Counted from the stretch's first letter, positions 7,875 through 19,869 are shown. The stretch is 64,000 nucleotides of DNA from CAVVGB01 sp963747715 (GCA_963747715.1 CAVVGB010000002.1:1-64000), one strand, 5' to 3'. Numbers and translations: made by a program. Notes: a model not told the origin generated them from the sequence alone.

Positions 7875-8750
7875 CTAGACCTGCAGGAAGCGGCGCAGCG
7901 TGAGGCCGGAGCCGGCGGCGCCGACGAGCAGGGCCACACCGATCAGGATCATGGCCATGAGCGGGAAGGAGAGGGCTGTCACGCCGTCACCCGACTCGAG
8001 CCGCGGGAGGATCGAGGGTAGCGCGATCTCCTTCGCGAGCAGGAGGAGGAGCACCGCCATGAGTGCGCCGGCCAGGCCGCACAGGAGTCCCTCGAGCATG
8101 AAGGGCCCGCGCACGAACCAGTTGGAGGCACCGACGAGCTTCATGACCTCGATCTCACGGCGCCGCGAGAAGATGGAGAGGCGGATCGTGTTCGCGATCA
8201 GCATGGTCGAGGCGATGAGGAGGATGATGCTCCCGAGCAAGAAGATCGCGCCGATGATCTTGGCCACCTGCACGACGCGGTCGGTCGTCTCGCCTCCGTC
8301 GTTGATCTTCGAGACGCCGGCCGGCAACGGGGTCAGCCGGTTGACGACGTCGTCGGCGTCCTCCGCTTTCGTCGGCCGCACCTCGTAGGACGGCGGGAAC
8401 GGATTGGAGCTCAGGCCCTTGGTCAGCTCCGGGCTTCGCTCCTTCATGATCTGGAGGGCTTCGTCGGCTGACACGAACTTCCACCCGTTGGCCGGGACGA
8501 CGTCGTCCATGCCCGCCAGCTGGGTACGCACCGCGTTGATCTGCTGAGGCGTCGCCTCCTGTGTGAAGAAGATCTTCACGACGACGCCCTCCTCCACCCG
8601 GTTCGTCCATGAGAGCACCCATGAGCCGAGCGCGATGAAGAGGCCGAGCAGGAACATGCCGATGAGCACGGTCATCGTGGCCGCCACCGTGGTCGAGAGG
8701 TTCGCCGCGATCGAGCGGACCGCCTCGCCGATGAAGAGCTTGGTGCGCAC
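7875..8750 (-). CDS. ftsX: Cell-division ABC transporter membrane subunit FtsX
   Basis: A 291-residue protein with the FtsX layout: a first membrane segment (about 22-45), an extracellular domain (about 50-165, including FFTQEATPQQINAVRTQLAG), then three more membrane segments interrupted by SIFSRRREIEVMKLVGASNW, the coupling motif that contacts FtsE. FtsEX transmits ATP hydrolysis across the membrane to peptidoglycan hydrolases during division. The start is GTG at 8750, overlapping the ftsE stop by one base (TAGTG), which indicates translational coupling. Confidence 0.95.
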   Translation of the reverse strand: MRTKLFIGEAVRSIAANLSTTVAATMTVLIGMFLLGLFIALGSWVLSWTNRVEEGVVVKIFFTQEATPQQINAVRTQLAGMDDVVPANGWKFVSADEALQIMKERSPELTKGLSSNPFPPSYEVRPTKAEDADDVVNRLTPLPAGVSKINDGGETTDRVVQVAKIIGAIFLLGSIILLIASTMLIANTIRLSIFSRRREIEVMKLVGASNWFVRGPFMLEGLLCGLAGALMAVLLLLLAKEIALPSILPRLESGDGVTALSFPLMAMILIGVALLVGAAGSGLTLRRFLQV

Positions 8751-9550
8751 TACTGGTAGGCGCCCCGCCGCTCGTCGCGGACGACGGTGCCTTCGTCGAG
8801 CGCGATGACGCGCTTGCGCATCTTGTCCACCATCTCGCGGTCGTGGGTGGCCATGACGACCGTCGTGCCCGTGCGGTTGATGCGGTACAGGAGCTGCATG
8901 ATCCCGACGGACGTGTCGGGATCGAGGTTCCCCGTCGGCTCGTCGCAGATGAGAAGCGGCGGGTGGTTCACGAAGGCGCGCGCGATCGAGACGCGCTGCT
9001 GCTCGCCGCCCGAGAGCTCGTCGGGGAAGGAGGTCGTCTTCTCGCTGAGGCCGACGAGCGCCAGGATCTCCGGGACCTTGGAGCGGATGGACGCCTTCGA
9101 CTCGCCTTGCACCTTGAGCGCGTAGGCGACGTTCTCCGAGGCGGTGCGGTTCGGCAGGAGCTTGAAGTCCTGGAACACGCAGCCGATGTTGCGCCGGAGG
9201 AGCGGGACCTTGGAGTTCTTGAGCCGGCCGAGCTCGCGTCCGCCGACAATGATCTTCCCGTCCGACGGCTCGAGCTCCTTGAGCAGGAGCCGGATGATGG
9301 TCGACTTGCCCGACCCGGAGGGCCCGACGAGGAACACGAATTCGCCCTTCTCGATCACGAACGAGGCCGACCTGAGGGCGACCACCCGCGGGTCGTAGAT
9401 CTTCGTCACGCCCTCGAAGACGATCATCGGGGACGAGACGCCGGGCGCCGGCGGCGCCGGAAGCTGAGCCGACGCGGGGTCGCCGTTCAAAGCGACCGCG
9501 GGAGCGCCGTCAGTCTGGTCGATGGCCTCGTGGAGTTCGGTTTCCTGCAC
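8750..9550 (-). CDS. ftsE: Cell-division ABC transporter ATPase FtsE
   Basis: The full ABC ATPase motif set is present: Walker A GPSGSGKST, Q-loop VFQDFKLLPNRT, signature LSGGEQQR, Walker B LLICDEPTG and the H-loop MATHD. It pairs with FtsX, encoded directly downstream with a one-base stop/start overlap. The reading frame from 9550 adds a 41-residue Ala/Pro-rich extension before MIVFEGVTKIYDP. FtsE proteins usually begin at that Met, so the true start may be 9427. The gene lies downstream of prfB and upstream of ftsX, an order common in Gram-positive bacteria. Confidence 0.95.
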   Translation of the reverse strand: MQETELHEAIDQTDGAPAVALNGDPASAQLPAPPAPGVSSPMIVFEGVTKIYDPRVVALRSASFVIEKGEFVFLVGPSGSGKSTIIRLLLKELEPSDGKIIVGGRELGRLKNSKVPLLRRNIGCVFQDFKLLPNRTASENVAYALKVQGESKASIRSKVPEILALVGLSEKTTSFPDELSGGEQQRVSIARAFVNHPPLLICDEPTGNLDPDTSVGIMQLLYRINRTGTTVVMATHDREMVDKMRKRVIALDEGTVVRDERRGAYQ

Positions 9551-9650
9551 CGGGGGAGTAGGGCGCCCTGGGCGAAGGGCGCGCCGCTAGATGTCGTGCT
9601 AAGCGGGGAAGTTTACCGCACCCGGCGGCCACCTTTTCCCACATACCGCG

Positions 9651-10760
9651 CTAGGCGACCTTGCCGGCGGCCTTGGCCAGCAGGTAGCCGTGAATCAGGC
9701 CGTCCAGCTTGCCGTCGAGGACACCCTCGGCGTTCCCCTCCTCGAGCTCGCGTCCGGTGGTCCTTGACGCAGCTGGTACGGGTGGAGCGTGTAGCTGCGG
9801 ATCTGGCTTCCGAAGCCCGTGTCGAGGACGACTCCCCGCTCCCTGGCGAGCTCGGCCTCCCGCTCTTCCTCGGCCAGCTCGGCGAGACGGCTCTTGAGGA
9901 TCCGCAGGGCCGTTTGTCGGTTTGAAAGCTGGGAGCGCTCGTTTTGACACTGGACGACGATGCCGGTGGGCACGTGGGTGATGCGGACGGCCGAATCCGT
10001 CTTGTTGACGTGCTGGCCGCCCGCACCGCTGGCGCGGTAGGTGTCGATGCGGAGCTCCGACTCGTCCACCTCGACGTCGCCCTCGTCCGAGAGGAGCGGG
10101 CTCACGATCACCTGCGCGAAGGACGTGTGCCGCCGGTGCGCCGAGTCGAACGGCGACAGGCGAACGAGCCGATGCACGCCGCGCTCGGCCTTGAGGATGC
10201 CGTACGCGTTCTCGCCGGCGACCGTGAAGGTGGCCGACTTGAGGCCCGCCTCCTCGCCCGGCGACGCTTCGATCACCTCGGTGCGAAAGCCGCGGTCGGC
10301 GGCCCAGCGGAGGTACATGCGCAGGAGGATCTCCGTCCAGTCCTGCGCATCGGTCCCGCCCGTGCCCGCGTGGATCGACACGACGGAGTCGCCCGCGTCG
10401 TAGCGGCCGGTGAAGAGCGCGTCTTCCTGCAGGCGATCGAGCTCGCGCTTGAGGGTCTGCACGGCCTGGTCGATCTCGTCGAGCTCGCCGTCGTCGGACG
10501 CGAGCGCGAACAGCTCGGTAACGTCTTGCGCTTCGTTGGTCAGCTCGTCGTAGCGCGTGAGCCGCCTCGAGAGCCGCGCGTGCTCGGACGACTTGGCCGC
10601 CGCGCCCTGCTGGTCGTCCCAGAAGCCCGGCGCCCCCATCGCCTGCTCGAGCTCGTCGACGCGGGCCTTCAGGCCCTCGGGGTCAAAGGTAATCACGGAC
10701 CCAGGCAAGCTGGGCCCTGATCTCCTCCAGTTCTCGCTCGACGGCGGCACGCTCGGCCAT
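9651..10760 (-). CDS. prfB: Peptide chain release factor 2, programmed +1 frameshift
   Basis: The protein starts at ATG 10760. The first 25 codons (MAERAAVERELEEIRAQLAW...DYL) end at an in-frame TGA (10685-10683) inside CTTTGAC, the classical RF2 shift site. After a +1 slip the frame continues with FDPEGLKARVDELEQ. The anticodon-like tripeptide SPF (in RLSPFDSAHRRHTSF) marks UAA/UGA recognition and GAGGQHVNKTDSAVRITH carries the GGQ hydrolysis motif. Near the C-terminus two further frame changes (about 9755-9775) separate HPYQL from KDHRT and then EEGNAEGVLDGKLDG. These are probably base errors, because the end LLAKAAGKVA is intact. The TGA in the shift site makes synthesis self-limiting by RF2 level. 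Confidence 0.94.
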
Positions 10761-10772
10761 GGCGATCTGATT

Positions 10773-11512
10773 CTACGGACGGCGGCGGTCCCTTCCGTCG
10801 TGCTTACGGCCAGCGGAAGGTATTCGGGCCGCCGGTCGAGCGTCGCCGCCGTCGCGGCACTCCTCCGACCAGTACTCCGCCTTCCCCGCGCGGGTAGATG
10901 TACACCCACGCGTACTCGGCGACCGAGCGCGCCTCCTCGTCTCCGAGGCCGAGGCCGCGCCCGACGGCCGCCATGTCCTGAAGGCCGTAGCAGTCGGCCG
11001 TCGCCTCGTTGTCGATCCCGCGCAGGTGCTGGGACTCATGCGCGAGGACCTTCACCGACCAGGCGAAGTTGAAGATCTCCCAGCGGTCGTCGGGCCACTG
11101 GCGCTCGTACGCCCACCTGCCGAGCGACCGGCAGATCGCCGGCGCGAGGTTGGCACGCTCGTGGTCCCACGAGACGTACGCGGTCCATTCCCCCGGGCGC
11201 AGCTCGCCGTCCGTCCACGCAGACGACCTCCTCGCTTCGAGTGGCCCAGTCCTCGTCCGACCAGCAGCGCACCTCCACCTCCCGGTCGGCCAGTTCGCTC
11301 GCGATGCGCGTGTAGAGGGGCTCGATGCGGCTGACTTCCGTGATCCCGCCACGCGTCGGCAGCGGTCCGTCGTCGTTCGGCGGATCCCACACGACACGGG
11401 CGGTCACGTAGACCGCGGTGAGCAGGACGAGCAGGTACGTGAGCGCGCGAACGCGTTTGCGACGCCAGGCGGTGCGGAATCCGACCCACGGAGAAACGGA
11501 TCGGCTCCGCAA
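10773..11512 (-). CDS. Membrane-anchored protein with HExxH motif, unknown function
   Basis: Lies between secA and prfB. An N-terminal membrane segment (about residues 22-42, LTYLLVLLTAVYVTARVVW) follows a basic start, so the rest should face outside. After a frame change near 11220 the product continues ERQWPDDRWEIFNFAWSV, then LAHESQHLRGIDNEATADCY. HESQH matches the zinc-protease HExxH pattern, and the later Glu in NEATADCYG could be the third metal ligand. A second change near 10890 leads to EYWSEECRDGG at the C-terminus. I do not recognise the family. A secreted or tethered metallopeptidase is an inference from one motif. Both frame changes look like base errors, as the three parts join to a sensible length of about 246 residues. 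Confidence 0.6.
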
Positions 11513-11585
11513 GCGTTTCGCCGCAGGGCCGAAGGGGGGATCAGCTTCCGGGCGGGCATGCCCGGCCCTATCCTTCAGGCCGTCG

Positions 11586-14301
<2,716 letters not shown>

Positions 14302-14320
14302 CAGTACAGGCTAGCCATTG

Positions 14321-14773
14321 CTACAAGGGGTCGATCAGGACTTCCCAAAGCGAGCCCTGGAGCCGCTTCGCGCGCAGGACATAGGCGTCGTGACGGCCGC
14401 CGGCGGCCTGTTCGACCGCCGTCATGCCCGCCACCGCGGAACGCCCGTCCACGAGCAGCTCGCGCTCGCCCTGATCAGTCACGGTCAGCATCAGCTCGTC
14501 CCCTTCCACATCGGCCGGAAGGTCGGCCACCTCGATGGCAACCGCTCCCACGGCCCACGTGTCCCCGTGCCTGCGAAGCGCCGTCGCCCGGTACGGCGTC
14601 ACGACCTCGCTCCCGAGCGCCGCGGCGACGCACTTCATGACGCCCGGCGCGTCGCCCTCTTCACCGTGAAAGCGGTCGGCCTCGAGGACGACGAACGTGT
14701 AGGCGTTGCCGTCCGCCTGGCACTCGGCCGTCGCGACGGCGTCCCATTCGCGCGGAGGCGCGAGGCCCGACAC
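14321..14773 (-). CDS. Conserved-looking protein of unknown function
   Basis: A 150-residue frame beginning at GTG 14773, between hpf and secA on the same strand. Features visible are ECQADGNAYTFVVLEADRF near the start, a stretch of alternating charged and hydrophobic residues suggesting beta strands, and LRAKRLQGSLWEVLIDPL at the end. There is no signal peptide, membrane segment or known motif. The frame stays open upstream to the hpf stop (DEIRDPRTFRWVESG), so a start up to 16 codons earlier, coupled to hpf, is possible. Only tight spacing and one-frame coding character support it as a gene. Confidence 0.6.
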   Translation of the reverse strand: MSGLAPPREWDAVATAECQADGNAYTFVVLEADRFHGEEGDAPGVMKCVAAALGSEVVTPYRATALRRHGDTWAVGAVAIEVADLPADVEGDELMLTVTDQGERELLVDGRSAVAGMTAVEQAAGGRHDAYVLRAKRLQGSLWEVLIDPL

Positions 14774-14823
14774 TCCGCTCTCGACCCAGCGGAAGGTCCG
14801 CGGGTCGCGGATCTCGTCGTGAC

Positions 14824-15366
14824 TCAGGCGACCTGGGGCTCGATGAGCCCGTAGTTGCCGTCGCGCCGCCGGTAGACGACGTTGACGTCGTTCGTCTCGC
14901 CGTTCAGGAAGACGAAGAAGTCGTGCCCGACGAGTTCGAGCTGGAGCACGGCCTCCTCGGGGCTCATCGGCTTTACGGCGAACTGCTTCGTTTTCACGAT
15001 CACGGGTGACTCCTCATCGACAACGACAGGACGGCCGACGGGCGCCTGGTCGTGATTGCGCCCGGGCCCGCGGCGGCGCTTCTCCCGGTAGCGCTGCGCC
15101 TGCCGCTCCAGCTTCTCGACGAGAAGGTCGATCGAGGCCTTCATATCGCTCGAGCTCTCGCGCGCGCGCAGGACCGGTCCCTTCGTCCAGACCGTCGCCT
15201 CGGCCACCTGGTTCTCCGAGATCGACGGGTTCTTCTCGACCTGGAGCTCGAGCTCGAGCCGCGCCGCGTCGTGCAGGTGCTTGTCGAGCTTGCCGAGCTT
15301 CTGCCGGGCGTAGTCCTTGAGCGAGTCGCTGACCTCGACGTTCTTGCCCTTGACCTGAAGTCTCAC
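14824..15366 (-). CDS. hpf: Ribosome hibernation promoting factor, long form
   Basis: A 180-residue protein. The N-terminal domain (about 1-100) has the HPF/RaiA sequence VKGKNVEVSDSLKDYARQKL, which sits on the 30S subunit across the tRNA and mRNA sites. After a charged linker, the C-terminal domain (about 122-178) contains KTKQFAVKPMSPEEAVLQLE and HDFFVFLNGETNDVNVVYRR, the dimerisation domain of long HPF. Long HPF alone forms inactive 100S ribosome pairs in stationary phase. Start is GTG at 15366. It lies 34 bp downstream of comF on the same strand and ahead of secA. Confidence 0.95.
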   Translation of the reverse strand: MRLQVKGKNVEVSDSLKDYARQKLGKLDKHLHDAARLELELQVEKNPSISENQVAEATVWTKGPVLRARESSSDMKASIDLLVEKLERQAQRYREKRRRGPGRNHDQAPVGRPVVVDEESPVIVKTKQFAVKPMSPEEAVLQLELVGHDFFVFLNGETNDVNVVYRRRDGNYGLIEPQVA

Positions 15367-15400
15367 GCAGATCCTCCTCGCCGGCTCGGGAGCCTCAAAT

Positions 15401-16063
15401 CTACCGGGTGGCCCGAGCGAAGGTCACGACGTGGACGGTCCTCGCACCGGCGCGGCGAAGGGCCGTGGCGGCCGCCGAGGCGGTGGCGCCGGTCGTGTAG
15501 ACGTCGTCCACGAGGGCGACCGCCGGCGGGACGCCCGAGGCCCTGAAGGCACCCTGGACGTTGGCCCGCCTCGCCCTCCGCGGCAAGCCCGTCTGCCTTT
15601 CGGTCCGCCGCGCACGCCAGAGCGCCGGGACGAGCGGGATGCGCCAGCGGGCCGCCAACTCGCCGGCGAGCGCCTCGGCCGGGTTCTGGCCGCGCAGAAG
15701 GCTGCGGTCGCGCTCAGCCGGAACGAAGACGAGGACGTCCACCGGCGGCTTGAGGACGGTCTCCGCGATCAGGTCGGCGAAGAGGCCCGCGAGCGGACGC
15801 CGGCCACGTTCTTTCCACGCTCGGACGAGCTCACGTCCAACGCCTTCGTAGGCCACCGCGGCGCGCGCGGACGCGAATGCGAGCCGGCGGCCGCTGCATT
15901 CCGCGCAGCGCTCGACTGGCCAGGCGGTCGGCGCGCCGCAGCGGGCGCAGAGCGGGCCGCGCAGGAAGACGAGCGCGGCCAGGCACCCGGCGCAGACGGT
16001 CTTCTCGCCACGGCCGCAACCGGCGCAGCGTTGGGGCACCAGGAGGTCCAGGAGGCTGGCCAA
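15401..16063 (-). CDS. ComF-family phosphoribosyltransferase-like protein
   Basis: About 220 residues. The N-terminus carries four cysteine pairs (CAGCGRGEKTVCAGC, CARCGAPTAW, CAECSGRR), a zinc-ribbon as in ComF. The C-terminal part is a type I phosphoribosyltransferase with the PRPP loop ALVDDVYTTGATASAAATAL. In naturally transformable bacteria ComF helps bring single-stranded DNA across the membrane, but homologues occur widely in bacteria without known competence and no other competence gene is present here. The start appears to be TTG at 16063. An ATG at 16074 is in another frame. Confidence 0.9.
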   Translation of the reverse strand: MASLLDLLVPQRCAGCGRGEKTVCAGCLAALVFLRGPLCARCGAPTAWPVERCAECSGRRLAFASARAAVAYEGVGRELVRAWKERGRRPLAGLFADLIAETVLKPPVDVLVFVPAERDRSLLRGQNPAEALAGELAARWRIPLVPALWRARRTERQTGLPRRARRANVQGAFRASGVPPAVALVDDVYTTGATASAAATALRRAGARTVHVVTFARATR

Positions 16064-16164
16064 ACGAGTGGCATAGCCCCGAAAGCCGCGCGCGTGGTGC
16101 GCCGAACGAGATTATTGCGGGCGCCGCGCAAGATTTTGCCGCGAAGGAGGGTCTTTATGGGCAG

Positions 16165-16362
16165 GTGTTCAAGCTCACGGTGGCCCCCTTCGACTGCCTC
16201 CTCGTGCTCCGCGACGACGTACAGGAGACGCGCAACCCCCACTCCTTCATGGCTGAGATCTCCCCTGGTGCGGCGATCCACGTCGAAGGACGGGATTGGG
16301 CGGTCGTCGAGATCCAGCACCGGCTCGACGACGTGCCGATGGTCGTCTGTCGGCCTACCTAG
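16165..16362 (+). CDS. Small protein of unknown function on the opposite strand
   Basis: A 65-residue frame from GTG 16165: FKLTVAPFDCLLVLRDDVQE then PGAAIHVEGRDWAVVEIQ, ending VPMVVCRPT before TAG at 16360. A strong AAGGAGG site lies upstream at 16144-16150, though the spacing (14 bases) is long. An ATG at 16157 between them opens a different frame without sensible protein. It is one of only three plus-strand genes in the main segment and sits between the starts/ends of two minus-strand genes, so it must have its own promoter. The sequence suggests a small beta-sheet domain. No family recognised. Confidence 0.55.
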   Translation: MFKLTVAPFDCLLVLRDDVQETRNPHSFMAEISPGAAIHVEGRDWAVVEIQHRLDDVPMVVCRPT

Positions 16363-16378
16363 CGGCGGTTCGTAGGGC

Positions 16379-17399
16379 TCAGCGCGCCGCGGGGTAGCGA
16401 AGGATGCTGTCGGCGAGCTTGGACGCGTCGCCGAAGATGCCGGTGATCGCGATGCCCTCGTCTGGCACGACGCTCCCCGGCAGAAGCGCGGCGCTTCGAA
16501 TCGCGGCCGCCTTGCCGACGTGGCAGTCGGCGCCGATGGCGGCGGGGCCACGCACCTGCGCGTCCGCCTCGATGACGACGTTCGGCCCCAGAACGACCGG
16601 GCCGTCGACGCGCGCGGCAGGATCGATGCGACAGCCCTCCTCGGCCCACACGCCCGGCGCCACCTCCTCGCCGGGGATGTCCAGGCGCACGTGGCCGAGG
16701 ACGGCGTCGAGGATCGAGTTGCGCAGCTCGTCCAGATCGCCGACGTCGTTCCAGTACGCCATCGTCGTGTACGCGTAGATCTCCTCGTTCGCAGCGACGA
16801 GGCTCGGCCACATGTCCTCGCCGAAGTCGACGAAGGTGTCGGCGCGGGATGCGCTCGAGCAGCTCGGGCTCGATGACGTAGACGCCGCAGTTGGCGAGGT
16901 CGGAGCGCGCCTCGTCGCGGCGCGGCTTCTCCTGGAACCCACGCACTCGGGTGTCGCGCTCGAGGATGACGACGCCGTAGGAGGACGGATCGCTCACGGG
17001 CTTGACCGTGAGCGTCGCCAGCGCTCCCGTCCGGCGGTGGTGTCCGAGCAGCGCGGTCACGTCCACGTCGTGGAGGCCGTCACCCGACGTGACGAGGATC
17101 GGCTCCCCTTCCCAGAAGTCCTCGAGCTTCTTCGTGCCGCCCGCCGTGCCGAGGAGCTCGGGCTCGTGCGACCAGCGAATCGACATGCCGAGCTGCGAGC
17201 CGTCCCCGAAGTACGTCTGGATCATCTCCGGGAAGGCGTGGAGATTGATGCCGACGTCGGTGACGTCGTGGCGGTGCAGCAGGTTCAAGAGGTGGTGGAG
17301 GACCGGCCGGTTGGCGATCGGCATCATCGGCTTCGGCAGGAAGTCGGTCAGCGGCCTCAGCCGCGTGCCGAGCCCCGCCGCCATCACCATGGCTTTCAC
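16379..17399 (-). CDS. Sugar-nucleotide pyrophosphorylase (mannose-1-phosphate guanylyltransferase-like)
   Basis: The N-terminal nucleotidyltransferase domain begins MVMAAGLGTRLRPLTDFLPK, with the signature G-x-G-T-R-x-x-P-x-x-x-x-x-P-K and GTAGGTKKLEDF. The C-terminal part (about residues 235-330) is a left-handed beta helix with repeated hexads such as GPVVLGPNVVIEADAQVRGP. Such enzymes make GDP-mannose or another NDP-sugar for wall polymers. The frame changes near 16850. Deleting one C joins LLERIP to ADTFVDFGEDMW, so this is a base error. Start GTG 17399 overlaps the mtnA stop (GTGA), indicating coupled translation. Confidence 0.85.
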
Positions 17400-18418
17400 A
17401 GCGTTGCGGCTCCTGCGCGCGCGGGCCGTGGCAGCGACTCCTCGTAGGGCGGGCGGTGAACGCCCTCCTCGGTGACGATCGCGCCGATCAGCGCCGCGGG
17501 CGTGACGTCGAAGGCGGGGTTGCGCGCCGCGAAGCGCATCGTCAGCTCCTCCGCCGCACGCTCCTCGATGGGGATGTCGGCGCCGCTCGGCGTGTCGAGG
17601 TCGATGGTCGAGGTCGGCGCGACGACGGTGAACGGGATGCCGTGGTGGCTCGCGAGGACGGCGAGCGGATACGTGCCGATCTTGTTGGCGGCATCGCCGT
17701 TGGCAGCGATGCGATCGGCGCCGGTGAGCACGTGATCGACCTCGCCACGCGCCATCAGCGAGCCGGCGGCGGAGTCGGCGATGACCGTGTACGGGATGCC
17801 GGCGCGCTCGAGCTCCCACGCCGTCAGGCGGCTGCCTTGCAGCAGCGGGCGCGTCTCGTCGACGAACACGGTCTCTACGAGACCCTTCGCAAAGGCGGCG
17901 CGGAGCGCGCCGAGCGCGGTGCCGAACCCGCCCGTGGCGAGCCCGCCGGTGTTGCAGTGTGTGAGTGCGCGCGTGCCCGGCTGGATGAGAGCGGCGGCGT
18001 GCTCGGCCATCCGACGGCAGCGGTCGACCTCCTCGCGATGGAGCTCGCGCGCGTGCTCGGCCGGGTCGCCCTCGTGTCGGCGCATCTCCGCGAGCGCCCA
18101 GCCCAGGTTGACCGCCGTCGGCCGCGCAGCGGCCAGCGTGGCCGCCGCCTCGTCGAGATCCTCCCCGCGCGCGGCGGCGAGCGCGTACCCGTACGCGGCG
18201 GCGACACCGATGGCGGGTGCGCCGCGCACCGCGAGCGTGCGGATCGCCTCGGCCACGTCGGCGGAGGAGCGGCAGACGAGCTCCACCTCCTCCTCCGGAA
18301 GGCGGCGCTGGTCGAGGACGACGACGCGGTCGCCCTCGAGCCGGACGATGTCTTGTGGCTTGAGGTCTTCCGTTGGGCCGCGCCCACCGGTTTCTGGGCG
18401 GCTGCGAAACGTCGCCAT
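17396..18418 (-). CDS. mtnA: S-methyl-5-thioribose-1-phosphate isomerase
   Basis: A 340-residue protein with the motifs of the aldose-ketose isomerase MtnA: RGAPAIGVAAAYGYALA, THCNTGGLATGGFGTALGAL (proton-relay Cys), and TGADRIAANGDAANKIGTYP with the catalytic Asp. It converts methylthioribose-1-phosphate to methylthioribulose-1-phosphate in methionine salvage. ahcY lies directly upstream, so two SAM by-product pathways are adjacent. The first codons (MATFRSRPE) overlap the end of a dispersed repeat (18392-18495), so the genuine start may lie further in, near LKPQDIVRLEGD. An eIF2B-alpha-like relative is the only alternative and is less likely given the motifs. Confidence 0.92.
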   Translation of the reverse strand: MATFRSRPETGGRGPTEDLKPQDIVRLEGDRVVVLDQRRLPEEEVELVCRSSADVAEAIRTLAVRGAPAIGVAAAYGYALAAARGEDLDEAAATLAAARPTAVNLGWALAEMRRHEGDPAEHARELHREEVDRCRRMAEHAAALIQPGTRALTHCNTGGLATGGFGTALGALRAAFAKGLVETVFVDETRPLLQGSRLTAWELERAGIPYTVIADSAAGSLMARGEVDHVLTGADRIAANGDAANKIGTYPLAVLASHHGIPFTVVAPTSTIDLDTPSGADIPIEERAAEELTMRFAARNPAFDVTPAALIGAIVTEEGVHRPPYEESLPRPARAGAATL

Positions 18419-18495
18419 GCGGCGTCCTCAGTCGCGCCCGTATTTCATTTCAATACGTGCGATCCCTGCGTCCTTGCCTGGCTCGTTTCTCGCGG
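18392..18495 (+). repeat. Dispersed ~100-bp intergenic repeat, copy A
   Basis: Shares GGCGTCCTC(A/G)GTCGCGCCC then GTATT with copy B at 22529-22630 (one mismatch in 24 bases), then after a short variable loop CCCTGCGTCCTTGCCTG. The centre can fold as an imperfect hairpin, the variable bases forming the loop. Its left part covers the annotated start of mtnA. Confidence 0.75.
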
Positions 18496-18528
18496 GCCAG
18501 AATTCCGGTAGCGCAACCCGCCGGAAGA

Positions 18529-19801
18529 CTAAGTCCCCTCGTCCCAAGAAGCCAGGTACCTCGCCTGCTCCTCGGTGAGCCGGTCGATCTCGATGCCCAT
18601 CGTCTCGAGCTTCAAGCGCGCGATCTCGCGGTCGATCTCCTCGGGAACGTCGTACACATGCGGCTTGAGACTCTCGCTTTCGCCGACGAGATACTCGGCC
18701 GAGAGCGCTTGGTTGGCGAAGCTCATGTCCATGACGGCCGCGGGATGGCCTTCGGCCGCGGACAGGTTGACGAGCCGGCCCTCGGCCACGAGGTAGAGCC
18801 GCCGGCCGTCGGGGAGCGAGAACTCCTCCACGTTCGGCCGCGCGGGACGCGAGTCCTGAGCAAGCTCACGCAGGCCGGGGATGTCGATCTCGACGTTGAA
18901 GTGGCCCGTGTTGGCGAGGATGGCCCCGTCCTTCATGCGCTCGATGGCTGCGCGGGAGATCACGTTCTTGTCGCCGGTCGCCGTCACGAAGATGTCGCCC
19001 CGCTCCGCCGCGCGCTCCATCGGCAGGACCTCGTAGCCGTCCATCACGGCCTCGAGAGCGCGAAGCGGCTCGACCTCCGTGACGATGACGTGGGCGCCCA
19101 TGCCGCGCGCCCGCATCGCAACACCTCGCCCGACCCAGCCGTAGCCGCCGACGACGAACTTTCGGCCCGCGAGCAACACGTTCGTCGCGCGGATGATGCC
19201 GTCGACCGTCGACTGGCCCGTGCCGTAGCGGTTGTCGAAGAGGTGCTTGGTGTTCGCCTCGTTGACGGCGATCACCGGGAAGGCCGAGCTTCCCATCGGC
19301 CTCGAGCGCACGCAGCCGGATGACGCCGGTCGTCGTCTCCTCGGTGCCCCCGATGATGTCCCCGAGCTGCTCGCGCCGCTCGGAGTGGAGGACGCCGATC
19401 ACGTCGGCGCCGTCGTCCATCGTCACCTGCGGCCCGTGATCGACCGCGGCCTTGATGTGCGAGTAGTAGGTCTCGTCGTCCTCTCCGCGGATGGCAAAGA
19501 CGGGAATCCCGAACTCGGCGACGAGCGCAGCCGCGACGTCGTCCTGGGTGGAGAGCGGGTTCGAGGCGCAGAGAGCGACGTCGGCGCCGGCCGCCTGGAG
19601 CGTCCGGGCCAGGTTGGCGGTCTCGCTCGTGACGTGCAGGCACGCCGACAGGCGGTACCCCGAGAGAGGCCGCTCGCGCTCGAAGCGCTCGCGGATCGCG
19701 GCCAGGACCGGCATCTGCCGGTCGGCCCACTCGATGCGGATCAGGCCCGCGGGCGCGAGCGACAGGTCTCTGACGTCGTGTTGAGGCGCAGTCGTGGCCA
19801 A
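18529..19801 (-). CDS. ahcY: S-adenosylhomocysteine hydrolase
   Basis: About 424 residues. The N-terminal substrate domain has GYRLSACLHVTSETANLART and GAEVALCASNP-like ALCASNPLSTQDDVAAAL. The NAD domain has FVVGGYGWVGRGVAMRARG and the active-site segments NEANTKHLFDNRYGTGQS and GHFNVEIDI, with the conserved C-terminal Tyr in EEQARYLASW. It splits SAH into adenosine and homocysteine, keeping methyl transfer running and feeding the MetE homologues encoded about 6 kb upstream. The frame changes near 19290. Removing one G joins EADGKL to AFPVIAVNEANTKH, so this is a base error. The start is probably TTG at 19801, with no strong ribosome site. Confidence 0.95.
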
Positions 19802-19869
19802 GCCAGGGGTCAGTCTAGTGACGGGTCGGGAGGGTTTGGCGGAATTGGCTCCGCCGAATGGGTGCGATG

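Noticed and set aside
16157..16374. ATG 16157 frame as the start of the small plus-strand gene
   Set aside because: Spacing to AAGGAGG is better, but the resulting peptide is Ser/Arg-rich shadow sequence, whereas the GTG 16165 frame reads as protein.
18373..18578. Short similar peptides (RSLRPCL.RFS) in repeat copies A and B as a small-protein family
   Set aside because: The loops differ by indels that are not multiples of three between copies, and there is no shared start codon.
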